From Bacteroides timonensis (GTDB lineage Bacteria; Bacteroidota; Bacteroidia; Bacteroidales; Bacteroidaceae): 64,000 nucleotides of DNA. The stretch is from the NCBI RefSeq assembly GCF_000513195.1, contig NZ_CBVI010000086.1:1-64000 (forward strand), in the 5' to 3' direction. The translations under genes were made by a program, and so were the position numbers. The notes beneath the pieces are model-generated. The model saw only the letters and a list, made by a program, of their open reading frames with translations, did no database searches and was not told where the DNA came from. This document shows positions 8,645-16,827 of the stretch, in pieces; the first letter of the stretch is position 1; each line of letters starts with the position of its first letter.

Positions 8645-9379
8645 AGACGTATAATAGGCTTCTGCCTTTGCAAGTGTCTCTGGCTTGCCCACATCAAACC
8701 AGTTTTCGCTGTCTATAGGAAAACATTGAATGCGTGCTTTCGGGCAGATATCCACATAAAACGGGATAATGGAAAATTTCCCTGTCCAGCGTTCATCTTC
8801 CATATAGCGAAAAATAGAGGGAGAAAGAACATGGACGCAACCAAAGGCTTGCAACTGATAATGATCGCTGGGATAATCGAGTTCTTTGGGGAGTACTTCG
8901 CCTGTAGAAATATTCGTCCAACCACAAAGGCGGTTATCTTGATCCATCAATAGATAGCGGGATGTTTTCCGGTGATTAGTGAGCAGAGTGGCATCTGCAT
9001 CACTTTCCAGATGGTGGTGGTAGAAAGCATTGAGATCCAGGTCTGTCAGGATATCGGCATTATGTATAAGGAAAGGCTCGTTGCTCTCCAGCAGAGGACG
9101 GGCTTTTTTAATGCCACCACCGGTATCCAGCAGTTCACCCCGTTCGTCACTGATATGAATATCCACACCGAAGTTCTGGTTTGCACGGAGGAAGTCTATA
9201 ATCTGACTTCCAAAGTGGTGGATGTTTATGGTGATATCATGGAAGCCGGCATCTTTTAGCTTTAAGATGACGCGCTCCAGCATCGTTTTGCCTGCTACGG
9301 GGACAAGTGCCTTGGGCATATTGTCTGTCAGTGGGCGCAGGCGGGTGCCGAGGCCTGCGGCGAATATCATTGCTTTCAT
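8639..9379 (-). CDS. NDP-sugar nucleotidyltransferase, MurU-like
   Basis: A 246-aa nucleotidyltransferase of the glucose-1-phosphate thymidylyltransferase-like fold. The N terminus MIFAAGLGTRLRPLTDNMPK carries the nucleotide-binding GxGTRLxPLT-x(4)-PK signature. HNADILTD (about 105-112) supplies the metal-binding aspartates, and ENWFDVGKPE near the C terminus fits MurU/HddC-type enzymes. Its upstream neighbour on the same strand is an AmgK-like kinase. In Pseudomonas, AmgK plus MurU converts MurNAc to UDP-MurNAc in peptidoglycan recycling, so I infer a similar amino-sugar salvage role. GDP-heptose or other NDP-sugar synthesis remains possible. Confidence 0.8.
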   Translation of the reverse strand: MKAMIFAAGLGTRLRPLTDNMPKALVPVAGKTMLERVILKLKDAGFHDITINIHHFGSQIIDFLRANQNFGVDIHISDERGELLDTGGGIKKARPLLESNEPFLIHNADILTDLDLNAFYHHHLESDADATLLTNHRKTSRYLLMDQDNRLCGWTNISTGEVLPKELDYPSDHYQLQAFGCVHVLSPSIFRYMEDERWTGKFSIIPFYVDICPKARIQCFPIDSENWFDVGKPETLAKAEAYYTSL

Positions 9380-9472
9380 TGTTTTAAATTATTGAGCTAC
9401 TGATAAATTGAATTAAGATTTTAAATGTAAGCTTCATAAGCGGATTGAAAAAGAAGGAGATTTATGCCCTAT

Positions 9473-9622
9473 CTCCGTACTATCTCTGCATAATCTCCGT
9501 ACCATCTCCGTATCAACTCCGTATTAGGTTCGTATCAACTCCGTACTATCTCCGTATAAAGGCTGTTCGTATAGATACGGAGCAGGTACGGACTTGGTAC
9601 GGAGCGGGTTATTGGGAGATAG
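9473..9622. repeat. 11-nt phased CTCCGTA array with inverted TACGGAG units
   Basis: CTCCGTA or a one/two-base variant begins at 9473, 9484, 9495, 9506, 9517, 9528, 9539 and 9550, eight units spaced exactly 11 nt. The complement TACGGA(G/C) follows at 9576, 9587 and 9598 with the same spacing. The outer CTATCTCC (about 9469) and GGAGATAG (about 9615) also pair, so the whole block can fold back. It fills the gap between the amino-sugar kinase and nucleotidyltransferase genes and would be transcribed with them. Confidence 0.85.
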
Positions 9623-9625
9623 TCT

Positions 9626-11056
9626 TTAGTTTTTCGCCTTAAACGTCTGTTCAATGTTCTGTTCCCGATGCATCAGATTTACCTGTACTCCGAATTTCCG
9701 GTTCAGATGTTCTGCCAGGTGTTGTGCTGAATAAACCGAACGGTGTTGTCCGCCTGTGCATCCGAAACAAATGGAAAGGTTCGTAAATCCACGTTCCATA
9801 TATCGTTTCACGGAAGCGTCTACCAGACCGTATACATGTTCGAGGAATGTGGTTATTTCTCCATCGTCTTCCAGAAAGCGGATAACAGGTTCATCCAGTC
9901 CGGTGAAGGGTTTATAACGGTCGTACTTACCAGGGTTGTTTACGGCACGACAGTCGAATACAAAGCCACCACCGTTGCCACTTGAATCCTCAGGGATACC
10001 TTTTTTATATGCAAAACTGGTGACCTTTACTACAAGACGGCGCTTCTGGAGATCGTCAGTAAATTGTTTCAGCTCAGTAAGTTCTTTCAGCACATGACAG
10101 AGGTACGGATATTCGGGATAGGGTTCCTGCAATAGCTGTCGCAGGTTTTCAATAGCGAAGGGGACGCTTTGGATGAAATGGGGTTTCTTCTCGAAATAAC
10201 CACGGAAGCCATAAGCACCCAGCACTTGCATGGTACGGAACAATACGAAATGACGTAATTGAGCATAGAAATATTTCTCGTCCACAGGCTGGTATTTACA
10301 CAGGGAGTCCAGATATTCCTTTAAAAGTTCTTTGCGAAGGCTCTCGGGATAATTGGCTTTAGCTTGCCACAGGAAGGAAGCCACATCATAATAAACAGGC
10401 CCCTTGCGTCCGCCCTGAAAGTCGATGAGCCATGGTTCACCTTCTTTAATCATAACGTTCCGGCTCTGGAAATCACGATACATGAATGTAGCCGAACTAC
10501 TGCGCATCAACACGTCTGCCATTTTCTGGAAATCATCTTCCAGGCGATCTTCCTGAAATTCCATTCCGGTAGCTTTCAGAAAACAGTATTTGAAGTAATT
10601 CAAGTCCCATAAGATACTGCGACTGTTGAATTCCGACTGTGGGTAGCAATATGAGAAATCCATTCCGTCTGCACCGGAGAACTGTACGGCTGGCAACAGG
10701 CGCATTGTCTTGCGCAGAAGCTGTTTCTCTTCTTCGTCAAAGACACTGGTCTTGCGCCCTTTTTCGATGGCATTGAATAGGAGAGTGTCTCCCAGGTCTT
10801 CCTGCAGATAAAATGCATCGTTATCACTCTTTGCTACGACTTGTGGCACGGGCAGTCCTTTTTTGCGGAAGTGGTCTGCCATATAGAGGAAAGCCTGATT
10901 CTCTTCGAGGGAAGTCCCGCTGACACCGATAAGGCTAGGGGGGCCCGTAAGGCGGAAGTAACGACGGTTGGAGCCGGATGAAGGAAGTTCTTCAATAGCT
11001 TCCGGTTCGTGTCCGGTATACGTACAATATAATTTCTTGAGTTCTTCAGTAATCAT
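9626..11056 (-). CDS. AmgK-like sugar kinase fused to RapZ C-terminal domain
   Basis: A 476-aa two-domain protein. Residues 1 to about 330 are an aminoglycoside-phosphotransferase-like kinase: SSGSNRRYFRL nucleotide loop, FMYRDFQSRNVMIK catalytic loop (Asp plus Asn) and LIDFQGGRKGP metal-binding Asp. This matches AmgK, an anomeric MurNAc/GlcNAc kinase. Residues about 345-476 match the C-terminal domain of RapZ/YvcJ: VVKVTSFAYKKGIP, FVFDCRAVNNPG, SICFGCTGGQHRSVY and LMHRE. In E. coli that domain binds GlcN6P and controls amino-sugar synthesis. The RapZ P-loop ATPase half is absent. The gene precedes the MurU-like gene on the same strand, separated by the CTCCGTA array. I infer amino-sugar salvage linked to a built-in amino-sugar-phosphate sensor. 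Confidence 0.85.
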   Translation of the reverse strand: MITEELKKLYCTYTGHEPEAIEELPSSGSNRRYFRLTGPPSLIGVSGTSLEENQAFLYMADHFRKKGLPVPQVVAKSDNDAFYLQEDLGDTLLFNAIEKGRKTSVFDEEEKQLLRKTMRLLPAVQFSGADGMDFSYCYPQSEFNSRSILWDLNYFKYCFLKATGMEFQEDRLEDDFQKMADVLMRSSSATFMYRDFQSRNVMIKEGEPWLIDFQGGRKGPVYYDVASFLWQAKANYPESLRKELLKEYLDSLCKYQPVDEKYFYAQLRHFVLFRTMQVLGAYGFRGYFEKKPHFIQSVPFAIENLRQLLQEPYPEYPYLCHVLKELTELKQFTDDLQKRRLVVKVTSFAYKKGIPEDSSGNGGGFVFDCRAVNNPGKYDRYKPFTGLDEPVIRFLEDDGEITTFLEHVYGLVDASVKRYMERGFTNLSICFGCTGGQHRSVYSAQHLAEHLNRKFGVQVNLMHREQNIEQTFKAKN

Positions 11057-11109
11057 AGTAATTTACTTTTATTTGGGCAGCTAAGGTAAGAGTTTTAGGG
11101 AATATATAC

Positions 11110-11117
11110 TACCTTTG
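11110..11117 (+). promoter_or_regulatory. -7 element TACCTTTG of cbiA
   Basis: TACCTTTG matches TAnnTTTG and lies 22 nt before the cbiA ATG at 11139. It shows that the longer TTG-initiated frame from 11115 cannot be translated, because it starts inside the promoter. No strong -33 element is visible. Confidence 0.6.
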
Positions 11118-11138
11118 CGGGAAATAAATCTGTGCGGT

Positions 11139-12494
11139 ATGATAAGAAATATTCCCCAATTTCTGATAGCGGCGCCTACTTCGGGCACTGGAAAAACCAC
11201 TGTCAGTCGATTGCTGATGACGTTATTGACGCAGAAAAAACTACGTGTACAACCCTATAAGTGCGGGCCGGATTATATCGACACGAAGTATCATGAAAAA
11301 GCTTGCGGAATTCCGTCTTACAATCTGGACCTTTTTATGGCTTCCGAGCATCATGTATGCAAGGTATATAATCATCATGCAGTAGATGCGGATGTTTGTA
11401 TTGTAGAAGGCATGATGGGAATGTTTGACGGATATGACCGTAGTAAAGGCTCGTCGGCAGAGATAGCAAAGGTACTTCGTCTGCCTGTGGTGCTGGTGGT
11501 AAGTGCTAAGGCGGCGGCTTACTCATTGGCGGCAATGATAAAAGGATATATGGATTTTGATCCGCAAGTGGAGGTGGCAGGTGTCATTTTCAACCATGTG
11601 GGCGGTGACCGGCATGAAGAGATGCTGCGTGAAATCTGCGAAGATCTGAATATTCTTTGTTTCGGATGTTTGCGGAAGTATGATGTGCTGAAAGAAGAAA
11701 GTCGTCATTTGGGGCTGGACTTTAGTCGGAAAGAGAAAGGAAGTATCACCCAAACAATGATGAAAGAACTGGAACATCAACTGGACATTGAGTTATTGCT
11801 GGAGATGACAAGACGGAGTGTGAATATTCCTGATAAACCGGAGAGAAGAAAGAGACCGCTTGCCAATATGAATATATGGATTGCCCGCAATAAGGAGAGT
11901 TTTTCATTTATTTATGCAGAACATCTGGAGTGGTTGAATTGGTTGGGGAAAGTTACTTATTTTGATCCGGAGGATAATAGCGTTGTACTACCGGATGATG
12001 TGGATGTACTCTACCTGCCCGGAGGCTATCCGGAGAACCGTGCCAGGCAACTGAGTGCGGCAACGAATGTGATGAACTCCATCAAAGACTATATAGAGCG
12101 AGGTGGATATACACTGGCCGAGTGTGGGGGGATGATGTATCTTACATCTGTTTTGATAACAGGTACTGATACCCGTATGGAGTACAATATGGCAGGTGTA
12201 CTGCCCGTCAAGGTATCCGCATTTAAGGGTGATATGCGTCTGTCACTGGGATATAGGAGCTTTGAATTGAGAGGTATGAAGATACGTGGGCATGAGTTCC
12301 ATTACTCGCAGGTCATTGAATCGGATGAGGAACTAACCTCGGCAGCTCAGGTATATAATGCCAAGGGACAGCCGGTGGACACACCGGTCTATCACTATAA
12401 GAATCTGATTGCAAGTTATACGCATTTATATTGGGGAGAGACTGGATTCATGAGGCTGTTTGAACCGGTCCCGGGAAATTCGGTTTTATTCTAA
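11139..12494 (+). CDS. cbiA: cobyrinate a,c-diamide synthase
   Basis: A 451-aa CbiA/CobB family enzyme that amidates the a and c carboxylates of cobyrinate with glutamine and ATP. Seen are the P-loop-like APTSGTGKTTVSRLL at the N terminus (about 9-23), VEGMMGMFDG (about 95) and the class I glutamine-amidotransferase-like domain. That domain has the LPGGYPE loop and the nucleophile in AECGGMMYL (about 332-340), plus GHEFHYS near the C terminus. The adenosyltransferase gene starts 12 nt downstream, so the two form an operon. This is the first of several cobamide genes spread over the window. Confidence 0.95.
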   Translation: MIRNIPQFLIAAPTSGTGKTTVSRLLMTLLTQKKLRVQPYKCGPDYIDTKYHEKACGIPSYNLDLFMASEHHVCKVYNHHAVDADVCIVEGMMGMFDGYDRSKGSSAEIAKVLRLPVVLVVSAKAAAYSLAAMIKGYMDFDPQVEVAGVIFNHVGGDRHEEMLREICEDLNILCFGCLRKYDVLKEESRHLGLDFSRKEKGSITQTMMKELEHQLDIELLLEMTRRSVNIPDKPERRKRPLANMNIWIARNKESFSFIYAEHLEWLNWLGKVTYFDPEDNSVVLPDDVDVLYLPGGYPENRARQLSAATNVMNSIKDYIERGGYTLAECGGMMYLTSVLITGTDTRMEYNMAGVLPVKVSAFKGDMRLSLGYRSFELRGMKIRGHEFHYSQVIESDEELTSAAQVYNAKGQPVDTPVYHYKNLIASYTHLYWGETGFMRLFEPVPGNSVLF

Positions 12495-12506
12495 AATTTT
12501 AGTGTC

Positions 12507-13112
12507 ATGAGAAAGATTTACACCAGAACGGGAGATAAGGGAATGACAGGTATCCACGGTGGAGAACGTGTTCCGAAGGATGATATCCGTATAGAAGCTA
12601 ACGGCTGTATTGATGAATTGAACACTGTAATAGGTATTGTCAGGTCGTTGCTGCCGGTAGATGATGTTTGGCAGGGATTGTTGCATGATATACAACGTGA
12701 GTTAATGGTAGTGATGAGTCACGTTGCTACTCCTTCTGCATTGCGGGATGCAGATCCTAAATGTCCGGGGAGCGGTAATCCGAACCCACTGCATGCAGCA
12801 GAAATGACTGTGCAGTGCGAACAGGCTATGGACGCCATGATGCTTCAGTTGGAAGATAATGGCTATTTCCTCTTGCCGGGGGGGACGCAGATTTCAGCGC
12901 AATTGCAATTTGCCCGTGCCGTGGCACGTCGTGCCGAACGACGGCTCTGGACTTTGAATCGGGAAGACTCTGTACCGGAAGATATCTTGCGCTTTATCAA
13001 TCGTCTTTCTGATCTTTTCTTTGTCATGGCACGCATGGAGATGCAGCGACAAGGATGGGACGAGGAACGATGGCAAGCGTTTGCTTATAAGAGAAAGAGA
13101 AAACAGCCTTAA
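12507..13112 (+). CDS. cob(I)alamin adenosyltransferase, PduO type
   Basis: A 201-aa PduO-family ATP:corrinoid adenosyltransferase, which attaches the 5'-deoxyadenosyl ligand to cob(I)yrinate a,c-diamide or cobalamin. The N-terminal ATP-binding motif IYTRTGDKGMTGIHGGERV, the EANGCIDELNTVIG segment (about 31-44) and the C-terminal helix ARAVARRAERRLW are diagnostic. It is tightly coupled to cbiA (12-nt gap) and convergent with the ABC-2 permease gene, overlapping its stop by 4 nt. Confidence 0.93.
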   Translation: MRKIYTRTGDKGMTGIHGGERVPKDDIRIEANGCIDELNTVIGIVRSLLPVDDVWQGLLHDIQRELMVVMSHVATPSALRDADPKCPGSGNPNPLHAAEMTVQCEQAMDAMMLQLEDNGYFLLPGGTQISAQLQFARAVARRAERRLWTLNREDSVPEDILRFINRLSDLFFVMARMEMQRQGWDEERWQAFAYKRKRKQP

Positions 13113-15556
13113 TACCTAAAATAGAATACCTTCTTTTTGAAGACCCACAGACTCAACAGGAAATATACTATAACTTGTATCCACAGCGTTATCATTTCCG
13201 GACGAATATCCGCCAGGGTTCCTCCCATTGAATTCAATTTGACAAAAGCCAACACGGCAGGGGCTGCTGGAACTACATAGTGTGCTGCCTGCCAGTACCA
13301 TGGCATCAGTTCAAGCGGGTAGGAAACTCCGGACAGGAAAATATATCCTACGGAGAAGAAGGCAATCATCAGCAGGGGAGCTTCAGAGTCGGTGAAGTAG
13401 CGTGATGCCGCCAACCCAAAGAAACTTGTACCTAGCAGAAAAGGAATCATCATTGTAATAATATCCCTGCCATTTCCTATATTGGGAATACTGAAAAAGT
13501 GAGGAAGCAAGCCTAACAGGAATAAGGCAAAGATGAAGTAAAGCATAACGTAAACGAAAGTTCTTCCGGAAACATTATATAATGCTTGTCGCCAGGCGGA
13601 ACTATCAGAATTCTCCTCCTTCCGAGAGGTTGTTCTCCCCCGACTAACGGGGGAGTTAAGAGGGGGTAAGTACCCGTAGGGGGAGGTGGTAGGTAAACGC
13701 TTTCGTTCCGCCTCTTCTCCTGTCACCATTCCTATCACCATCAGCAGTGTCTGAAAAATAATGATAATCATGACAGCGGGGATGAGGTATGAACCGTATC
13801 CTTCGGTATAATTATATAAGGCTGTACCCGACACGTTTACAGGTGCCGATGAGGCTACTGCCAGCAGTCCCTGAGGAGGTAAGAATACAGCACCTTCTGC
13901 ACGATGCGCATCGTTTACGGCAAGCATCACACGGGAAGATGCTTCTTGCAGATTCTTAAAATTCAAGAAAGCATCCGTGGAGGCATAAACGGTAAAGACT
14001 GATTGTTCACCGCGACCGACGCGGGCATCAAAGTCAGTGGGGAGGTAGAGAATACCATCTACTTTACTCTGTTTCAGCCATTCTTTTGCTTCAAGATAGT
14101 TCGGAGTAAGTGCATAGACTGATGCTTGTGGGGTGGCATTGAGCAGACGGATATATTCGCGGCTGAGGGCGGAATGGGAATTATCGACGATGGCAACCGG
14201 TGTTTTCCGCACAAGGTTGGGAGCATACATCAAGTTATATAAAAGTCCGTAAGCGAAGATACCCCCCATTAGTACTAACAGTATAGCCGCATTGGTGCTG
14301 ATGGAGCGCCATTCGCGGAAAATGACAGTTGCTATTGAGTTGTGAGAAGTATTGTGTACGCGGGGAAGCGGTGTTTCATTCTCACAGATACTAAGTTCTT
14401 CCTTATCCTTCAGAATCCAATGTTTCAATCTGGGTAGTATCAGTAGTGCCACCAACGGAAAAAGCCAAAGTATGGCTGCCGATTGCCAGTAATACCCGAA
14501 TCCCGAATCAAAATAGAGCATGGATTGTGCTATTTCCGTGAAATGACGGACAGGAAACAGGTAGGATGCGGCATGTACGGGAGGGTACATACTCGTCACT
14601 GGGAAAGTGACTCCGGAGAGTGTGGCACCGAGTGAACCGACCATGGATACAATGCTGATGATATAAGCTATCCGTGGAAAAATAGAGAAGATGAACACGG
14701 CAAGTGCCTGTGTGGCAATAATAAAGAGTGTTGTCATAAGGTTCATCATCAGCAGACTTCCATGGAAGGGGATGTGCAGTACACCGTATAGAATATAGTT
14801 AGCCAAAATACCGATTACGGAGAAGATGAAAGTATAAGGCAATAACTTCCCGACAACTGCTGTGAGGATATTTCCCCGCGCTGTTGTCAGCCACTCCTGT
14901 GCCGTATGGAACTTCAATTCACTACCTATAATATAAACCGTTATCAATAGAACAAGTATCTGGAACAAGACATAGAAGAAAGGCTGGCTCAGATAAATGG
15001 AGTAATCGAGGTCAGGGTTATAAAGAGGGTGCATACTGGATTGCACGGGTAGGAGAAATGTGGTGATTTGCTCCTGGCTGACTCCCAAAGAGACGGCTTC
15101 CATAGCAATGGGAGAGAGGGCGACAGGTGCCAGTGCCGTTTCAAAAGCTGCCATCAGTTCACTACCTACGGAAAGAAGGGCATAATGATAATAATAAGAG
15201 AGTGTGGCATCCATTCCTGTCGTAGCCCGTTGGGTAAAGCCCGTGGGGATGGACAAGTAACCATAGATTTCTTTCCGTTGCACGGCTTGTCGGGCGGCTG
15301 TTTCATCGGTGAAGTGCCGGGTTACTTTGAAGGTTGGTACAGCGGAGATGTTTCGTACTATTTGCCGGGATGTGGCGGTGTTATCCTGGTCGACAATGCC
15401 GATAGGGATATTCTCCATTTGTCCGCTGCCGAAAATGGTTGCCATGAAGAACAGGCAGAACAGGGGCAGCACGAGACATACCCCGAAATAAAGTCGGTGG
15501 GAAGTCATGCGGTGAAGTTCGCGACAAAGTACGTTATATAATGGATGTTTCATCAT
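13109..15556 (-). CDS. double ABC-2 type export permease (YhgE/YbhR-like), repeat inserted
   Basis: An 815-aa membrane protein made of two fused ABC-2 permease halves, each with an N-terminal helix, a large extracytoplasmic domain and several C-terminal helices. Half one begins RELHRMTSHRLYFG (about 13) with IPIGIVDQDNTATS. Half two begins FREWRSISTNAAILL (about 410) with PVAIVDNSHSALS. Single-half versions such as YbhR/YbhS are normally separate proteins. It is the last gene of a tolC-hlyD-permease operon, probably a tripartite drug or lipid exporter. No ATPase gene is adjacent. Between two helices of half two, residues about 635-660 (LPTTSPYGYLPPLNSPVSRG) are encoded by an inserted repeat related to the elements at 16601 and 25500. 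Confidence 0.85.
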   Translation of the reverse strand: MMKHPLYNVLCRELHRMTSHRLYFGVCLVLPLFCLFFMATIFGSGQMENIPIGIVDQDNTATSRQIVRNISAVPTFKVTRHFTDETAARQAVQRKEIYGYLSIPTGFTQRATTGMDATLSYYYHYALLSVGSELMAAFETALAPVALSPIAMEAVSLGVSQEQITTFLLPVQSSMHPLYNPDLDYSIYLSQPFFYVLFQILVLLITVYIIGSELKFHTAQEWLTTARGNILTAVVGKLLPYTFIFSVIGILANYILYGVLHIPFHGSLLMMNLMTTLFIIATQALAVFIFSIFPRIAYIISIVSMVGSLGATLSGVTFPVTSMYPPVHAASYLFPVRHFTEIAQSMLYFDSGFGYYWQSAAILWLFPLVALLILPRLKHWILKDKEELSICENETPLPRVHNTSHNSIATVIFREWRSISTNAAILLVLMGGIFAYGLLYNLMYAPNLVRKTPVAIVDNSHSALSREYIRLLNATPQASVYALTPNYLEAKEWLKQSKVDGILYLPTDFDARVGRGEQSVFTVYASTDAFLNFKNLQEASSRVMLAVNDAHRAEGAVFLPPQGLLAVASSAPVNVSGTALYNYTEGYGSYLIPAVMIIIIFQTLLMVIGMVTGEEAERKRLPTTSPYGYLPPLNSPVSRGRTTSRKEENSDSSAWRQALYNVSGRTFVYVMLYFIFALFLLGLLPHFFSIPNIGNGRDIITMMIPFLLGTSFFGLAASRYFTDSEAPLLMIAFFSVGYIFLSGVSYPLELMPWYWQAAHYVVPAAPAVLAFVKLNSMGGTLADIRPEMITLWIQVIVYFLLSLWVFKKKVFYFRY
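13625..13705 (-). repeat. partial repeat element inside the ABC-2 permease gene
   Basis: The minus strand reads TTTACCTACCACCTCCCCC then TACGGGTACTT and a CTCCCCCG(TTAGT)CGGGGGAG hairpin. The first 25 or so bases match the right half of the elements at 16601-16827 and 25500-25744. The reading frame stays open through it, adding a Pro/Ser/Gly-rich linker of about 25 residues. Confidence 0.8.
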
Positions 15557-15585
15557 TTACAAAGTTATTTCAATGATTACACATA

Positions 15586-16575
15586 TTAATCATCTATGGT
15601 CAATAGCACTGACATGCCCGGACGCAATCCCTCTACTTTTTGGGTAGGACGGGCGTGTATCTCAAATGTCTGCATGTCATAGCTTCCTGTCTGTTTGGTT
15701 GATTTCCAGGTGGCAAAACTACCCAACGGACTGATATAATAAATACGGAATTCCACATCTTTTTTGCCGATAGCCGGGACTTTCGCACGGAATGTACCGT
15801 CCATTTTGAATTGGGGCATCAGATCTTCGCGTATATTGAGTACAACATGTGCATCGTTCATAACGACAAGATTCATAATAGGGGTACCCGGTGCCACAAG
15901 CTCTCCGCGTTTAGGAAATATGGTTGCAATCTGTCCGTCTTCCGGTGCTGTCAGGCGTGAATCGACAAGGAGGGCGGAAACTTCATCCACTGTGCTTCGT
16001 GCTGCATCTACCATGCTTCGTGCCGATGCACGGTCCTCACTTTGTGCACCGTCTACTGCCATCTGATACTGTTCGTAGGCGGCACGTTCGGCGGCTTGTG
16101 CGGCACGGTACATGGCTTCTACTTCGTCCTTTCGTTGCGAGGTGACAACACTGTCTTTATACAGTGTCAGGATGCGTTGGTAGGTTGTTTGCGCCAAGGT
16201 CAGGTCACTCTTGGTTTTATTCCAGAGTTGCCCGGCGGTGGCAATGATTTGTCGGCGGGTACCGGCATCGATTTTCTTATTCTGTTCCTGGGCAACTTGT
16301 TCCAGGGCATTTACTTGCCGGTATTTGGCTTCTATCGTCGGACTATTGATGACGACAAGTGTATCACCTGCCTGTACCCAGTCTCCTTCACGGACAAGGA
16401 ATGAATCTACACGTCCGGGAAGTTTACCGCTGATACGGATTTCGGTTGTTTCTATCTGTCCTTGGAGTACAAGAGGCTGATGACTCATGAGCAACATTCC
16501 CAAGAGAGAGACTAATATAGTGATTGCCAATATGATGACAAATGCGATACTGATGCTTTTTTTTGATAGTTCCAT
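15586..16575 (-). CDS. HlyD family periplasmic adaptor (membrane fusion protein)
   Basis: A 329-aa adaptor: one N-terminal membrane anchor (residues about 9-30), then a biotinyl/lipoyl-like domain GQIETTEIRISGKLPGRVDSFLVREGDWVQ in two parts, and an alpha-helical hairpin rich in A/Q/E (about 80-185). The second lipoyl half is LTAPEDGQIATIFPKRGELV, followed by a beta-barrel domain. It should bridge the inner-membrane ABC-2 permease encoded 29 nt downstream and the TolC-like protein encoded upstream. The mobile repeat at 16601-16827 lies between it and tolC, within the presumed operon. Confidence 0.9.
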   Translation of the reverse strand: MELSKKSISIAFVIILAITILVSLLGMLLMSHQPLVLQGQIETTEIRISGKLPGRVDSFLVREGDWVQAGDTLVVINSPTIEAKYRQVNALEQVAQEQNKKIDAGTRRQIIATAGQLWNKTKSDLTLAQTTYQRILTLYKDSVVTSQRKDEVEAMYRAAQAAERAAYEQYQMAVDGAQSEDRASARSMVDAARSTVDEVSALLVDSRLTAPEDGQIATIFPKRGELVAPGTPIMNLVVMNDAHVVLNIREDLMPQFKMDGTFRAKVPAIGKKDVEFRIYYISPLGSFATWKSTKQTGSYDMQTFEIHARPTQKVEGLRPGMSVLLTIDD

Positions 16576-16600
16576 AATTGTTATATATTTGTTGTACGGT

Positions 16601-16827
16601 TAAATGGGAATTTAGCGGTGAGATGTCGGAGTATCTCAATTCCCCTCCTCCTCGGAGGAGGGGTGCCCAGAGGGCGGGGGGGTAGGTGGGAAAGAATTCC
16701 TTAATATTCTTATTAATAGGTATTTATTATTTTACCTACCACCTCCCCCTACGGGTACTCCTCCTCCGAGGAGGAGGAGAATTGAGATAGTTCTGCCTAT
16801 TCATTCTCACCCCTAAATTATCATTTA
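16601..16827. mobile_element. MITE-like repeat element, copy 1
   Basis: A 227-bp element with 23-bp terminal inverted repeats (TAAATGGGAATTTAGCGGTG... and its imperfect complement at the right end). Inside is a second inverted structure of CTCCTCCTCGGAGGAGG-like and CCTACCACCTCCCCC blocks around an AT-rich centre. Copy 2 at 25500-25744 differs at only three positions by eye. It carries no gene. Its right end supplies the stop codon of the tolC-like gene (TGA at 16821-16823) and it separates that gene from hlyD. Confidence 0.85.

Noticed and set aside
9473..9604. Possible CRISPR or protein-coding repeat
   Set aside because: Seven-base units with 4-nt spacers are far too short for CRISPR. The open frame across 9445-9642 is low-complexity and has no ribosome-binding site.
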